Shown here: piece by piece, positions 1 through 5,590 of the stretch
How the letters are laid out: each line of letters opens with the position of its first letter
Numbering within the stretch: the first letter of the stretch is position 1
Assembly (NCBI GenBank): GCA_018610095.1
Contig: JAHEOB010000334.1
Location: 1-7,700 of the forward strand
Length of the DNA: 7,700 nucleotides
Direction: 5' to 3'
Source of the DNA: Halothece sp. MAG
Lineage (GTDB): Bacteria; Cyanobacteriota; Cyanobacteriia; Cyanobacteriales; Rubidibacteraceae
Position numbers and translations under genes: made by a program
Notes under the pieces: generated by a model
Told to the model about the DNA's origin: nothing
Database searches by the model: none
Seen by the model: only the letters and a program-made list of their open reading frames with translations

Positions 1-515
1 ATCTCCATCCCCAAGAAATTGACTACAACATTAATACCTTATTTGATTTAATTGCGGCCTCTGGCTTATCGTTTGTCGGATTTTCTAATCCCCAATTTTG
101 GCAACTAGAACGGTTATTGGGAAATGCTCCCGAGTTACTGGAACAAGCTAAACAACTTAGTGAGCGCGAGCAGTACCGACTGATTGAATTACTGGATCCC
201 GAAGTAACCCACTATGAGTTGTTCTTATCGAAACCCCCGTTGCCTCAGTGGGATTGGTCAACCGATGCGGACTTGTTAGCAGCGATTCCAGAACGCCATC
301 CTTGTATGGAAGGTTGGGAAAGTCGCACCCTTTTTAACGCCGATTATGAGCTGGTCAGCTTATCAGAATCCGAATTTCAACTATTACAAGCCATTGACCA
401 AAATCAATCGTCAAAGCAATCCCTTAGAAACCTTTTAGAAGCCACTGGAACCGGAATTGAGGTAGCGCGATCGCTGCATCAGCAACGACTGATTGTTTTA
501 ACACCAACTCATTGA
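1..515 (+). CDS. C-terminal part of a probable class I SAM-dependent methyltransferase (5' end outside window)
   Basis: The frame is open from position 3 (first codon CTC) to the TGA at 513-515, about 170 residues, and its true start lies before the window. The visible part opens with LHPQEIDYNINTLFDLIAAS and continues with GLSFVGFSNPQFW. I recall this 'LHP...Y.I..L.DLI..SGL.F.GF..P' pattern from the region just after the catalytic Rossmann domain in a group of bacterial class I SAM methyltransferases. The SAM-binding motifs themselves would be upstream and cannot be seen. The last 70 or so residues (FNADYELVSLSESEFQLLQA onward) look like a small helical or winged-helix-like tail of the kind found at the end of such proteins. 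A TTG in the middle (117) and the only in-frame ATG (306) are internal codons, not starts. The substrate is unknown. It lies 111 nt upstream of the atp operon on the same strand, but nothing links it to ATP synthase function. Confidence 0.6.
   Translation, partial: LHPQEIDYNINTLFDLIAASGLSFVGFSNPQFWQLERLLGNAPELLEQAKQLSEREQYRLIELLDPEVTHYELFLSKPPLPQWDWSTDADLLAAIPERHPCMEGWESRTLFNADYELVSLSESEFQLLQAIDQNQSSKQSLRNLLEATGTGIEVARSLHQQRLIVLTPTH
467..474. repeat. HIP1 octamer GCGATCGC (copy 1)
   Basis: Highly iterated palindrome of many cyanobacterial genomes; here inside the methyltransferase gene. Five exact copies in 7.7 kb is far above chance for an 8-mer and supports the cyanobacterial origin. Confidence 0.9.
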
Positions 516-566
516 CAACAAAATTCCACTTAAAATTAAAGAATTGTTACTTCAACGTGATATGAT
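512..566 (+). promoter_or_regulatory. Candidate promoter region of the atp operon
   Basis: The 111-nt gap before atp1 contains a good -10-like hexamer, TATGAT, at 561-566. The best -35 partner is poor: TTAAAG at 536-541 leaves a 19-nt spacer. A perfect TTGACA at 512-517 overlaps the upstream stop codon but has no good -10 at 16-18 nt; the TAAAAT at 531-536 is only 13 nt away. If TATGAT is used, transcription would begin near 573 and the atp1 leader would be about 50 nt. A second weak pair is TTGAAA 581-586 with TCTAAA 604-609. This is a prediction by eye with modest support. Confidence 0.3.
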
Positions 567-626
567 TTCTCGTGGTTTGTTTGAAAACGTCATTAAACCT
601 CTATCTAAACTCAGCTTAGTGTCGCC

Positions 627-1049
627 ATGACATTACCAGAGACAACTGACACCACTGCCAACCCCGATTCAGAATCAACCGAATCGGATCGTTCCATGAC
701 GGAGTTTTATCAACTCCAACGGAATCTATTTGTAATGATGCTGGGGTTGACAATCATTATTTTTGTGTCAGTCTGGCTGAGTTACTCCTTCAATACAGCC
801 CTCAATTACTTGCTTGGTGCTTGTGCTGGACTGTTATATTTCCGTCGCTTAGCACGGGATATTGAAGGGTTAGGCGTTAGGCGAATGAGTTTAGGTCGCG
901 GTCGCTTGGTGATTTTTGTTGGTGTAATCATTATTGCGACCCAACTGGAACGAGTTGCAATCTTACCCGTTTTTTTGGGGTTTATGACGTATAAAGCAGC
1001 CATTATTGTTTACGTGGTACAAACCACGCTTTTTCCCCAACGGGAATAA
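627..1049 (+). CDS. atp1: ATP synthase accessory protein Atp1 (subunit I / AtpI family)
   Basis: This is a 140-residue membrane protein. It has a polar, acidic N-terminal tail (about residues 1-30) and four hydrophobic segments at roughly 34-54, 57-72, 93-106 and 109-134, with basic residues (YFRRLARD, near 71-78) after the second. Length, topology and position directly before the a-subunit gene match the Atp1/AtpI (UncI) family, which helps assemble the c-ring and membrane part of FoF1 and is not a structural subunit of the finished enzyme. The ATG at 627 is the first in-frame ATG but has no recognisable SD. A second in-frame ATG at 696 (residue 24, MTEFYQLQRN) would remove only the low-complexity Thr/Ser/Glu tail, so the start is uncertain. 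The family diverges fast, so identification rests on topology and synteny. Confidence 0.85.
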   Translation: MTLPETTDTTANPDSESTESDRSMTEFYQLQRNLFVMMLGLTIIIFVSVWLSYSFNTALNYLLGACAGLLYFRRLARDIEGLGVRRMSLGRGRLVIFVGVIIIATQLERVAILPVFLGFMTYKAAIIVYVVQTTLFPQRE

Positions 1050-1057
1050 TTCTCACT

Positions 1058-1062
1058 GGAGG
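1058..1062 (+). promoter_or_regulatory. Strong Shine-Dalgarno GGAGG far upstream of atpB
   Basis: GGAGG lies 36 nt before the atpB ATG, much too far for direct use. The only start-like codon at normal distance is an in-frame ATT at 1069 (6-nt gap). The five bases TGGAG (1057-1061) are complementary to CTCCA (1095-1099), which ends in the A of the atpB ATG. Nearer the ATG there is only a weaker GGGGA (1084-1088, 10-nt gap). Confidence 0.4.
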
Positions 1063-1098
1063 TAAACGATTACTGTTCATTACGGGGAAATTTGCTCC

Positions 1099-1845
1099 AT
1101 GACATTCTTCGACGGTCTAAACGTCACTTCTGCTTTCCCCCTAGCAGAACTAGAAGTGGGGGAACACTTTTACTGGGAAATTGGTAACTACACCGTTCAC
1201 GGACAGGTGTTTATTACCTCCTGGGTGGTGATTGCCCTACTGTTAATCACCTCATATTTAGGCACTCGTAATCTAGAGCGAGTTCCCAGTGGGCTTCAAA
1301 ATTTTCTAGAATATGCCCTAGACTTCGTTCGCGACATTGCTAAAAGTCAAATTGGTGAAAAAGAATATCGCCCTTGGGTGCCGTTTATTGGAACCTTGTT
1401 CCTGTTTATTTTTGTAGCAAATTGGTCAGGAGCCCTTTTTCCTTGGAAAATCATTGAACTTCCTGAAAGTGAATTAGCGGCTCCCACCAATGACATCAAT
1501 ACAACGGTTGCCCTTGCATTATTAACGGTTCTAGCTTATTTTTATGCGGGGATTAGTAAACGGGGAATCGGTTATTTCAAAAAATACATTGAACCGACAC
1601 CGATTCTGTTACCGATTAATATTCTCGAAGAATTTACTAAACCACTTTCCCTAAGTTTCCGACTTTTTGGTAATATTCTTGCGGATGAGTTAGTGGTTGC
1701 GGTATTAGTGCTACTAGTTCCACTATTTATTCCTTTGCCAGTGATGGCGTTGGGACTATTTACCAGTGCCATTCAGGCATTGATCTTCGCCACCTTAGCG
1801 GGAGCTTACATTGGTGAGTCTCTCGAACACGGTGAAGAAGAATAG
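1099..1845 (+). CDS. atpB: F0F1 ATP synthase subunit a (proton channel stator)
   Basis: Subunit a forms, with the c-ring, the two half-channels that carry protons across the membrane. The 248 residues match the usual cyanobacterial length. The sequence keeps the family landmarks: RPWVPFIGTLFLFIFVANWSG (about 91-111), APTNDINTTVALAL (128-141), and the core helix SLSFRLFGNILADE (184-197), in which Arg188 is the essential arginine facing the c-ring glutamate (equivalent to E. coli aArg210). The final hydrophobic helix (about 213-238, IQALIFATLAGAYIGE) and acidic tail are typical. The ATG at 1099 gives an N-terminus (MTFFDGLNVTSAFPLAELEVG) aligning with known cyanobacterial proteins, which also begin about 12-17 residues before the PLA.LEVG motif. 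It is 49 nt downstream of atp1. In cyanobacteria atpB can also mean the beta gene; here it is a. Confidence 0.97.
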   Translation: MTFFDGLNVTSAFPLAELEVGEHFYWEIGNYTVHGQVFITSWVVIALLLITSYLGTRNLERVPSGLQNFLEYALDFVRDIAKSQIGEKEYRPWVPFIGTLFLFIFVANWSGALFPWKIIELPESELAAPTNDINTTVALALLTVLAYFYAGISKRGIGYFKKYIEPTPILLPINILEEFTKPLSLSFRLFGNILADELVVAVLVLLVPLFIPLPVMALGLFTSAIQALIFATLAGAYIGESLEHGEEE

Positions 1846-1900
1846 GTAATTTAGTCATGACTCTTGATTAAATTGCCATTTCATGACAATGCTGTTAATA

Positions 1901-1952
1901 GGTCCGTTGGCACGGATCATTATCAGTTCACATTTGTTACGTAAAAACTGAT
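1901..1952 (+). promoter_or_regulatory. Two stem-loops in the atpB-atpE leader
   Basis: The 130-nt gap before the c-subunit gene contains two inverted repeats. The first is GGTCCGT / ACGGATC (1901-1907 with 1912-1918, loop TGGC), 7 bp including one G-U. The second is ATCAGTT / AACTGAT (1922-1928 with 1946-1952), which can be extended inside by TTT/AAA (1933-1935 with 1943-1945) around a small loop. The second ends 9 nt before the atpE SD, so it leaves that site free. A role in mRNA stability or translation is inferred only. Confidence 0.45.
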
Positions 1953-1961
1953 CACATATTA

Positions 1962-1967
1962 AGAGGA
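1962..1967 (+). promoter_or_regulatory. Ribosome binding site of atpE
   Basis: AGAGGA ends 8 nt before the ATG at 1976, in A-rich unstructured surroundings. This is one of the best sites in the operon and fits the high demand for subunit c. Confidence 0.75.
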
Positions 1968-1975
1968 AAACAATT

Positions 1976-2221
1976 ATGGATTCTTTAACTGCTGCTGCTT
2001 CTGTTGTTGCTGCTGCGCTCGCGGTTGGTTTAGCTGCCATTGGTCCTGGCTTAGGTCAAGGAAATGCCTCGGGCCAAGCATTAGAAGGGATTGCCCGTCA
2101 ACCCGAAGCAGAAGGGAAAATTCGGGGAACGCTGCTACTATCCTTAGCGTTTATGGAAGCGTTAACCATTTATGGGTTAGTAGTTGCGCTGGTTTTACTG
2201 TTTGCTAACCCCTTCTCATAA
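1976..2221 (+). CDS. atpE: F0F1 ATP synthase subunit c (rotor ring proteolipid)
   Basis: This is the 81-residue hairpin protein, two membrane helices (about 5-25 and 52-77), that assembles into the proton-driven c-ring. The polar loop ARQPEAEGKIRG (40-51) contains the Arg41-Gln42-Pro43 motif that contacts gamma and epsilon. Glu61 in FMEALTIYGLVV is the proton-carrying carboxylate. The glycine-rich packing stretch of helix 1 (GLAAIGPGLGQG, 18-29) is the cyanobacterial and chloroplast type. Length and sequence are almost invariant in this group, so the call is secure. Ring size (13-15 in known cyanobacteria) cannot be read from the sequence with confidence. The gene is also called atpH in chloroplast-style naming. 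It is flanked on both sides by hairpins, which may raise its expression above its single-copy neighbours. Confidence 0.98.
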   Translation: MDSLTAAASVVAAALAVGLAAIGPGLGQGNASGQALEGIARQPEAEGKIRGTLLLSLAFMEALTIYGLVVALVLLFANPFS

Positions 2222-2234
2222 ATCATAAACCTGC

Positions 2235-2258
2235 GAGGGTGGGCATCTTCCCATCCTC
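2235..2258 (+). promoter_or_regulatory. Stem-loop directly after atpE
   Basis: GAGGGTGGG (2235-2243) pairs with CCCATCCTC (2250-2258) over 9 bp including one G-U, around the 6-nt loop CATCTT. It starts 13 nt after the atpE stop codon. No U-run follows, so it is not a normal intrinsic terminator. A 3'-protecting or processing structure for the c-subunit message is the more likely reading. Confidence 0.6.
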
Positions 2259-2301
2259 CTGATTGAGATTGCAGTAAAAGACGACAATCACCATCTCAAA
2301 A

Positions 2302-2796
2302 ATGATCAATCAGATGATATTACTGGCTGCGGAAGCGGTAGAAACGAGTAAAGAAGGGGGACTGTTTGATTTTGATGCCACGTTACCCTTAATTGCTTTG
2401 CAATTTTTGATTCTGGTGGTATTAATGAATATCTTGTTCTACAAGCCTTTGACTCGTGTTTTAGATGATCGGGCAGAATATATTCGGCAAAACCTGAACC
2501 AAGCCCAAGAAAACTCGAAAAAGTCAGAAGAACTTGCCCAACAATTTGAGGAACAAATCAAGCAAGCTCGTCGCGAGTCGCAAGAAATGATTGCCCAAGC
2601 CCAAGCAGAGGCTCAAGAACAAGCAGCAAAAAATCTTGCTCAGGCTCAACAAGAGGTACAAGCAGAACGCGAAAAAGCGACTGCCGAAATTGAAGCACAA
2701 AAAAAAGAAGCTCTCCAGTCCCTAGAATCTCAAGTGGATACCCTCAGTAGCCAAATTCTAGAAAAGTTAGTGGGCAAAGAATTAGCAAAACGCTAG
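2302..2796 (+). CDS. atpF': F0F1 ATP synthase subunit b' (peripheral stalk)
   Basis: This is the second, diverged b-type subunit found in photosynthetic bacteria and chloroplasts. It pairs with b to form the peripheral stalk that stops the alpha/beta head from rotating. Its 164 residues comprise a short N-terminal tail, one membrane helix (about 27-47, in TLPLIALQFLILVVLMNILF followed by YKPL) and a long Gln/Glu/Ala/Lys-rich coiled coil (about 52-155). The motif GGLFDFDATLPL before the helix and the ending ILEKLVGKEL are characteristic of b' and separate it from b. The ATG at 2302 has no SD; a second in-frame ATG at 2314 is an alternative, removing four residues. Synonyms are atpF2 and, in some cyanobacteria, atpG. 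It follows the post-atpE hairpin. Confidence 0.94.
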   Translation: MINQMILLAAEAVETSKEGGLFDFDATLPLIALQFLILVVLMNILFYKPLTRVLDDRAEYIRQNLNQAQENSKKSEELAQQFEEQIKQARRESQEMIAQAQAEAQEQAAKNLAQAQQEVQAEREKATAEIEAQKKEALQSLESQVDTLSSQILEKLVGKELAKR

Positions 2797-2802
2797 TTCT
2801 AA

Positions 2803-2825
2803 AATGGGAGTTACCCCATTCTTTT
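2803..2825 (+). promoter_or_regulatory. Weak terminator-like hairpin between b' and b genes
   Basis: AATGGG (2803-2808) pairs with CCCATT (2815-2820) around a 6-nt loop and is followed by CTTTT (2821-2825). The 6-bp stem and short T-run make it at most a leaky attenuator, since the operon must be read through to atpG. Confidence 0.35.
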
Positions 2826-2840
2826 AACAGGAATAATGAA

Positions 2841-2870
2841 ATGAGTAAAATTAAGGATAAATGGCGATGA
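2841..2870 (+). CDS. Candidate 9-codon mini-ORF overlapping the start of atpF
   Basis: An ATG at 2841, with AGGA (2829-2832) ending 8 nt upstream, opens the frame MSKIKDKWR and stops at TGA 2868-2870. The stop overlaps the in-frame atpF ATG codons at 2867 (as ATGA) and 2870. The peptide is too short to be recognised by similarity. If translated, it would deliver ribosomes onto the atpF start by coupling. The spacing of its SD is better than that of the AAGGA (2853-2857) in front of the first atpF ATG. It could equally be chance. Confidence 0.3.
   Translation: MSKIKDKWR
2853..2857 (+). promoter_or_regulatory. Shine-Dalgarno that bears on the atpF start choice
   Basis: AAGGA ends only 3 nt before the ATG at 2861 but 9 nt before the in-frame ATG at 2867 and 12 nt before that at 2870. 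Spacing therefore favours 2867 (MMGMF...) over the longest frame. Confidence 0.5.
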
Positions 2871-3409
2871 TGGGGATGTTTCCTTTTTTCCTTGCAGAAG
2901 CAACTGAAGCGGTCGAGGAAGGCTTTGGACTAAACTTTGATATTTTTGATACCAACCTGATTAATTTAGCGATTATTATCGCAATCTTATTTTTCTTTGG
3001 TCGTCGATTTTTGGGCACTAAACTTGCTGATCGCAAATCCCAAATTGAGCAAGAAATTACCGATGCCGAGCAACGTGCCCAACAAGCTGCTGCTGAGTTA
3101 AAACAAGCAGAGCAAAAGCTTGCCGATGCCCAACAAGAAATCGAGCGAATTCGTCAATCAGGCAGAGAAAGTGCGCAAAAAGCCAAAGACCGCATTTTGG
3201 AAGAAAATGCCAAAGAAGTGGAGCGGATGAAACAGGCAGCGGTTCAAGATTTAGATGCAGAGCGAGAGCGGGCAGTGGCTGAAATTAAACAGTACATTGC
3301 CAAATTAGCTCTGCAAAAAGTGGAATCTGACCTCAAAAACCGCCTCGATCAATCCGCTCAACAGAAATTAATTGACCGCTCCCTAGCTCAATTAGGAGGC
3401 GAGCGATGA
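2861..3409 (+). CDS. atpF: F0F1 ATP synthase subunit b (peripheral stalk)
   Basis: This is the partner of b' in the peripheral stalk. It has 182 residues from the first ATG: a short hydrophobic leader (MAMMGMFPFFLAEATEAVEE), the conserved FGLNFDIFDTNLINLAIII entry into one membrane helix (about 31-47), then the FGRRFLG boundary and a coiled coil (about 55-160) rich in Glu, Gln, Ala and Arg. The C-terminus LIDRSLAQLGGE is a cyanobacterial/chloroplast b signature that docks on delta and the head. The family carries an N-terminal extension that is cleaved in some chloroplast members. In-frame ATGs at 2861, 2867, 2870 and 2876 all precede the conserved part; 2861 directly follows an in-frame TAA, so nothing longer is possible, while SD spacing favours 2867. 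The stop overlaps the atpH start (ATGA). Confidence 0.95.
   Translation: MAMMGMFPFFLAEATEAVEEGFGLNFDIFDTNLINLAIIIAILFFFGRRFLGTKLADRKSQIEQEITDAEQRAQQAAAELKQAEQKLADAQQEIERIRQSGRESAQKAKDRILEENAKEVERMKQAAVQDLDAERERAVAEIKQYIAKLALQKVESDLKNRLDQSAQQKLIDRSLAQLGGER
3395..3399 (+). promoter_or_regulatory. Ribosome binding site of atpH, inside the atpF coding end
   Basis: A perfect GGAGG lies within the last codons of atpF (Leu-Gly-Gly-Glu), 6 nt before the ATG at 3406. With the ATGA overlap it supports coupled translation of b and delta, and it selects 3406 over the later in-frame ATG at 3424. Confidence 0.8.
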
Positions 3410-3969
3410 GACAAAACACGTTAATGAGTGCCGAAATTGTCGAACCTTATGCTGAGGCGTTGATGTCGTTGGCGGATTCTCAAAACTTGATCGAACGGTT
3501 TGGGAATGATGCCAAGTCTCTGCTGTCAGTCTTAAAAGAGTCACAGGAACTTCAGCAGTTTCTGGGGAATCCTGTGATTCAGATTGAGGATAAAAAGGCA
3601 GTATTACGACGCATTGCTGGCGATGACATCCATAAGTATATGGTGAATTTTCTGCAGTTAGTGGTAGATAAAAAACGCACGGCTTTCTTGACTGGTATTT
3701 TAGAGCAATTTCTCGCTCTGGTACGGGAACGGACCTCCACCGTTTTAGCGCAAGTTACCTCGGTGACTGAATTAAACAAATCTCAGCGCGATCGCGTTTG
3801 CGAACAAGTTAAAGCAATGACCAATGCCAGCAATGTGGAGCTAGAAAACTCCCTTGATCCTGAGTTAATTGGTGGCGTGGTGATTAAGGTGGGATCACAA
3901 GTGCTTGATGCCAGTTTAAGAGGGCAACTCCGGCGTATGGGTCTTAGCCTAGAAACTACAACGGCATAA
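3406..3969 (+). CDS. atpH: F0F1 ATP synthase subunit delta (OSCP family)
   Basis: Delta caps the alpha/beta head and ties it to the b/b' stalk. The 187 residues show the two-part OSCP/delta plan. The N-terminal six-helix bundle (about 8-110) includes IVEPYAEALMSLA and the NFLQLVVDKKR stretch (81-91). The C-terminal domain (about 113-187) ends in the family signature GGVVIKVGSQVLDASLRGQL (156-175), followed by RRMGLSL. It starts within the ATGA that ends atpF and is 34 nt ahead of atpA. The ATG at 3424 (MSAEIVEP) would still leave the fold whole, but the perfect SD supports 3406. Cyanobacterial literature also calls this gene atpD. A HIP1 octamer lies inside it at 3788. Confidence 0.96.
   Translation: MRQNTLMSAEIVEPYAEALMSLADSQNLIERFGNDAKSLLSVLKESQELQQFLGNPVIQIEDKKAVLRRIAGDDIHKYMVNFLQLVVDKKRTAFLTGILEQFLALVRERTSTVLAQVTSVTELNKSQRDRVCEQVKAMTNASNVELENSLDPELIGGVVIKVGSQVLDASLRGQLRRMGLSLETTTA
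3788..3795. repeat. HIP1 octamer (copy 2)
   Basis: Exact GCGATCGC inside atpH, in the Arg-Asp-Arg-Val stretch near residues 128-131. Confidence 0.9.
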
Positions 3970-3988
3970 CAATCTATTTTGATGACAT

Positions 3989-3994
3989 TAAGGA
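3989..3994 (+). promoter_or_regulatory. Ribosome binding site of atpA
   Basis: TAAGGA ends 9 nt before the atpA ATG, with T-rich, unstructured sequence between. Confidence 0.7.
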
Positions 3995-4003
3995 TTTTTA
4001 ACT

Positions 4004-5521
4004 ATGGTTAGTATCAAACCAGACGAAATTAGCAGTATTATTCGCGACCAGATTGAACAGTATGACCAAACGGTCCAAGTCTCCAATGTGGGGACCGTTC
4101 TGCAAGTCGGCGATGGTATTGCCCGGATTTATGGCTTAGATAAAGTCATGGCCGGGGAATTAGTGGAATTTGAAGATGGCACGGTTGGCATCGCACTCAA
4201 CTTAGAAGAAGATAATGTTGGTGCGGTGTTAATGGGAAATGGTCGTGGCATTCAAGAAGGTAGTTCCGTTAAGGCACTAGGACGGATTGCCTCGGTTCCA
4301 GTGGGAGAAGAACTAAAAGGTCGTGTTGTTGACCCCTTAGCTCGTCCTTTAGATGGCAAAGGCGAAATCAAAACGGATTCCACTCGGTTACTAGAATCGC
4401 AAGCCCCTGGTATTATTGCTCGTCAGTCCGTTAATGAACCGCTACAAACCGGCATTACTGCTATTGACAGCATGATTCCCATTGGCCGGGGACAACGGGA
4501 GCTAATTATTGGCGACCGTCAAACGGGTAAAACTGCCATTGCCATGGATACCATCCTCAATCAAAAAAATGAGGATGTCATTTGCATTTATGTGGCTATT
4601 GGTCAAAAAGCCTCAACGGTAGCGCAAATTGCAAATACTCTTGAAGAAAAAGGGGCATTGGATTATTCCATTGTTGTCGCTGCGAATGCCAGTGACCCGG
4701 CAACTTTACAATATCTTGCTCCTTATGCTGGGGCTGCCATGGCAGAGCATTTTATGTACCAAGGCAAATCCACCTTGGTTATCTATGATGATTTAACCAA
4801 GCAAGCGCAAGCCTATCGTCAACTATCACTGTTACTGCGTCGTCCCCCGGGTCGGGAGGCTTATCCGGGAGATGTCTTTTATCTCCACTCTCGCTTATTA
4901 GAACGGGCTGCCAAACTCAACTCTGAATTAGGGGCAGGCAGTATGACCGCGCTACCCATTATTGAAACTCAAGCAGGGGATGTTGGCGCTTATATTCCCA
5001 CTAATGTTATTTCCATTACTGACGGGCAAATTTTCTTGTCCTCAGATCTGTTTAACGCCGGTTACCGTCCTGCTATTAATGTGGGAATCTCGGTTTCACG
5101 GGTGGGTTCCTCTGCCCAAATTAAAGCCATGAAGCAAGTTGCTGGTCAGCTGAAGTTAGATTTAGCTCAATTTTCGGAATTAGAGGCATTTTCCCAATTT
5201 GCTTCTGATTTAGACCCAGAAACGCAAAAACAATTGGCACGGGGTCAACGGTTACGGGAAATGCTGAAACAGCCCCAAAATTCGCCGTTGTCAGTAATTG
5301 AGCAAATTGCCGCTGTTTATGCTGGCACTAAAGGCTATTTAGATGATCTGCCTCTGGAGAAAGTAACTGATTTTATCCAAGGGCTACGAGATTATATTAC
5401 TAATAGTAAGCCGGAGTTTGGTGAAGCAATCTATTCTGAGAAAAAATTGACTGACAAAGCAGAAAATCTGCTAAAAGAAGCAATTTCAGAATATAAGGAA
5501 ACCTTCAAAGCCTCGATGTAA
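4004..5521 (+). CDS. atpA: F0F1 ATP synthase subunit alpha
   Basis: Three alpha subunits alternate with three beta subunits in the F1 head; alpha holds the non-catalytic nucleotide sites and lends an arginine to the catalytic ones. The 505 residues are the standard length. Visible landmarks are the N-terminal beta-barrel domain (about 25-95), Walker A GDRQTGKT (170-177, Lys176), Walker B LVIYDD (258-263), the DDLTKQAQAYRQ loop, the family signature PAINVGISVS (356-365) and Arg366 in SRVGSS, which corresponds to the catalytic-site arginine (mitochondrial Arg373). A helical C-terminal domain (about 380-505) follows. The start MVSIKPDEISSIIRDQIEQY is typical of cyanobacterial alpha. It is preceded by a good SD and followed by a strong hairpin before the gamma gene. 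No frameshift or missing motif was seen. The beta partner is not in this window. Confidence 0.99.
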   Translation: MVSIKPDEISSIIRDQIEQYDQTVQVSNVGTVLQVGDGIARIYGLDKVMAGELVEFEDGTVGIALNLEEDNVGAVLMGNGRGIQEGSSVKALGRIASVPVGEELKGRVVDPLARPLDGKGEIKTDSTRLLESQAPGIIARQSVNEPLQTGITAIDSMIPIGRGQRELIIGDRQTGKTAIAMDTILNQKNEDVICIYVAIGQKASTVAQIANTLEEKGALDYSIVVAANASDPATLQYLAPYAGAAMAEHFMYQGKSTLVIYDDLTKQAQAYRQLSLLLRRPPGREAYPGDVFYLHSRLLERAAKLNSELGAGSMTALPIIETQAGDVGAYIPTNVISITDGQIFLSSDLFNAGYRPAINVGISVSRVGSSAQIKAMKQVAGQLKLDLAQFSELEAFSQFASDLDPETQKQLARGQRLREMLKQPQNSPLSVIEQIAAVYAGTKGYLDDLPLEKVTDFIQGLRDYITNSKPEFGEAIYSEKKLTDKAENLLKEAISEYKETFKASM

Positions 5522-5525
5522 ATTG

Positions 5526-5560
5526 ATTAGGGGGGAATGGTCTCGGATCAATCCCCCAAT
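5526..5560 (+). promoter_or_regulatory. Strong stem-loop between atpA and atpG
   Basis: GGGGGA (5531-5536) pairs with TCCCCC (5552-5557). Inside, TGGT (5538-5541) pairs with ATCA (5547-5550, one G-U) beyond an A-A mismatch, closing the 5-nt loop CTCGG. Outside, ATT (5526-5528) can pair with AAT (5558-5560). That gives about 13 bp beginning 4 nt after the atpA stop. No U-run follows, so it does not look like an intrinsic terminator. It buries the ATG at 5537, which argues against that codon being used. Confidence 0.7.
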
Positions 5561-5590
5561 TCCCACCAACAGAGAATTAAAAGAAAAACT

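Noticed and set aside
516..626. Terminator for the upstream methyltransferase gene
   Set aside because: Only a weak GGTTT/AAACC repeat (574-578 with 595-599) was found, without a T-run.
806..1003. Open frame of 65 codons on the - strand inside atp1
   Set aside because: Antisense shadow of a well-supported gene; composition (Lys/Arg/Pro-rich, no motif) is typical of a reverse-frame artefact.
1572..1772. Open frame of 66 codons on the - strand inside atpB
   Set aside because: Antisense to the most conserved part of subunit a, so its openness follows from the constrained + strand codons.
1854..1888. Palindromic GTCATGAC (1854-1861) and related TCATGACA (1881-1888) as an operator
   Set aside because: Two short similar 8-mers can occur by chance, and they match no regulator site I can name.
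1883..1951. 22-codon + strand frame (MTMLLIGPLARII...) in the atpE leader
   Set aside because: It has no SD, and its length is unremarkable for random sequence; the region's inverted repeats are a better explanation.
1855..2040. Open frame of 61 codons on the - strand over the atpB-atpE gap
   Set aside because: Its first part is the reverse of the Ala-rich start of atpE; no ribosome site or family signal.
2851..3036. Open frame on the - strand at the start of atpF
   Set aside because: Shadow of the membrane-helix coding region; Lys/Ile-rich with no recognisable pattern.
3579..3779. Open frame on the - strand inside atpH
   Set aside because: Antisense shadow with no supporting signal.
5537..5590. 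Upstream in-frame ATG for gamma giving an 18-residue extension
   Set aside because: The codon is buried in a strong hairpin and the extension has no counterpart in the gamma family, which begins at MANLKEIRDRI.
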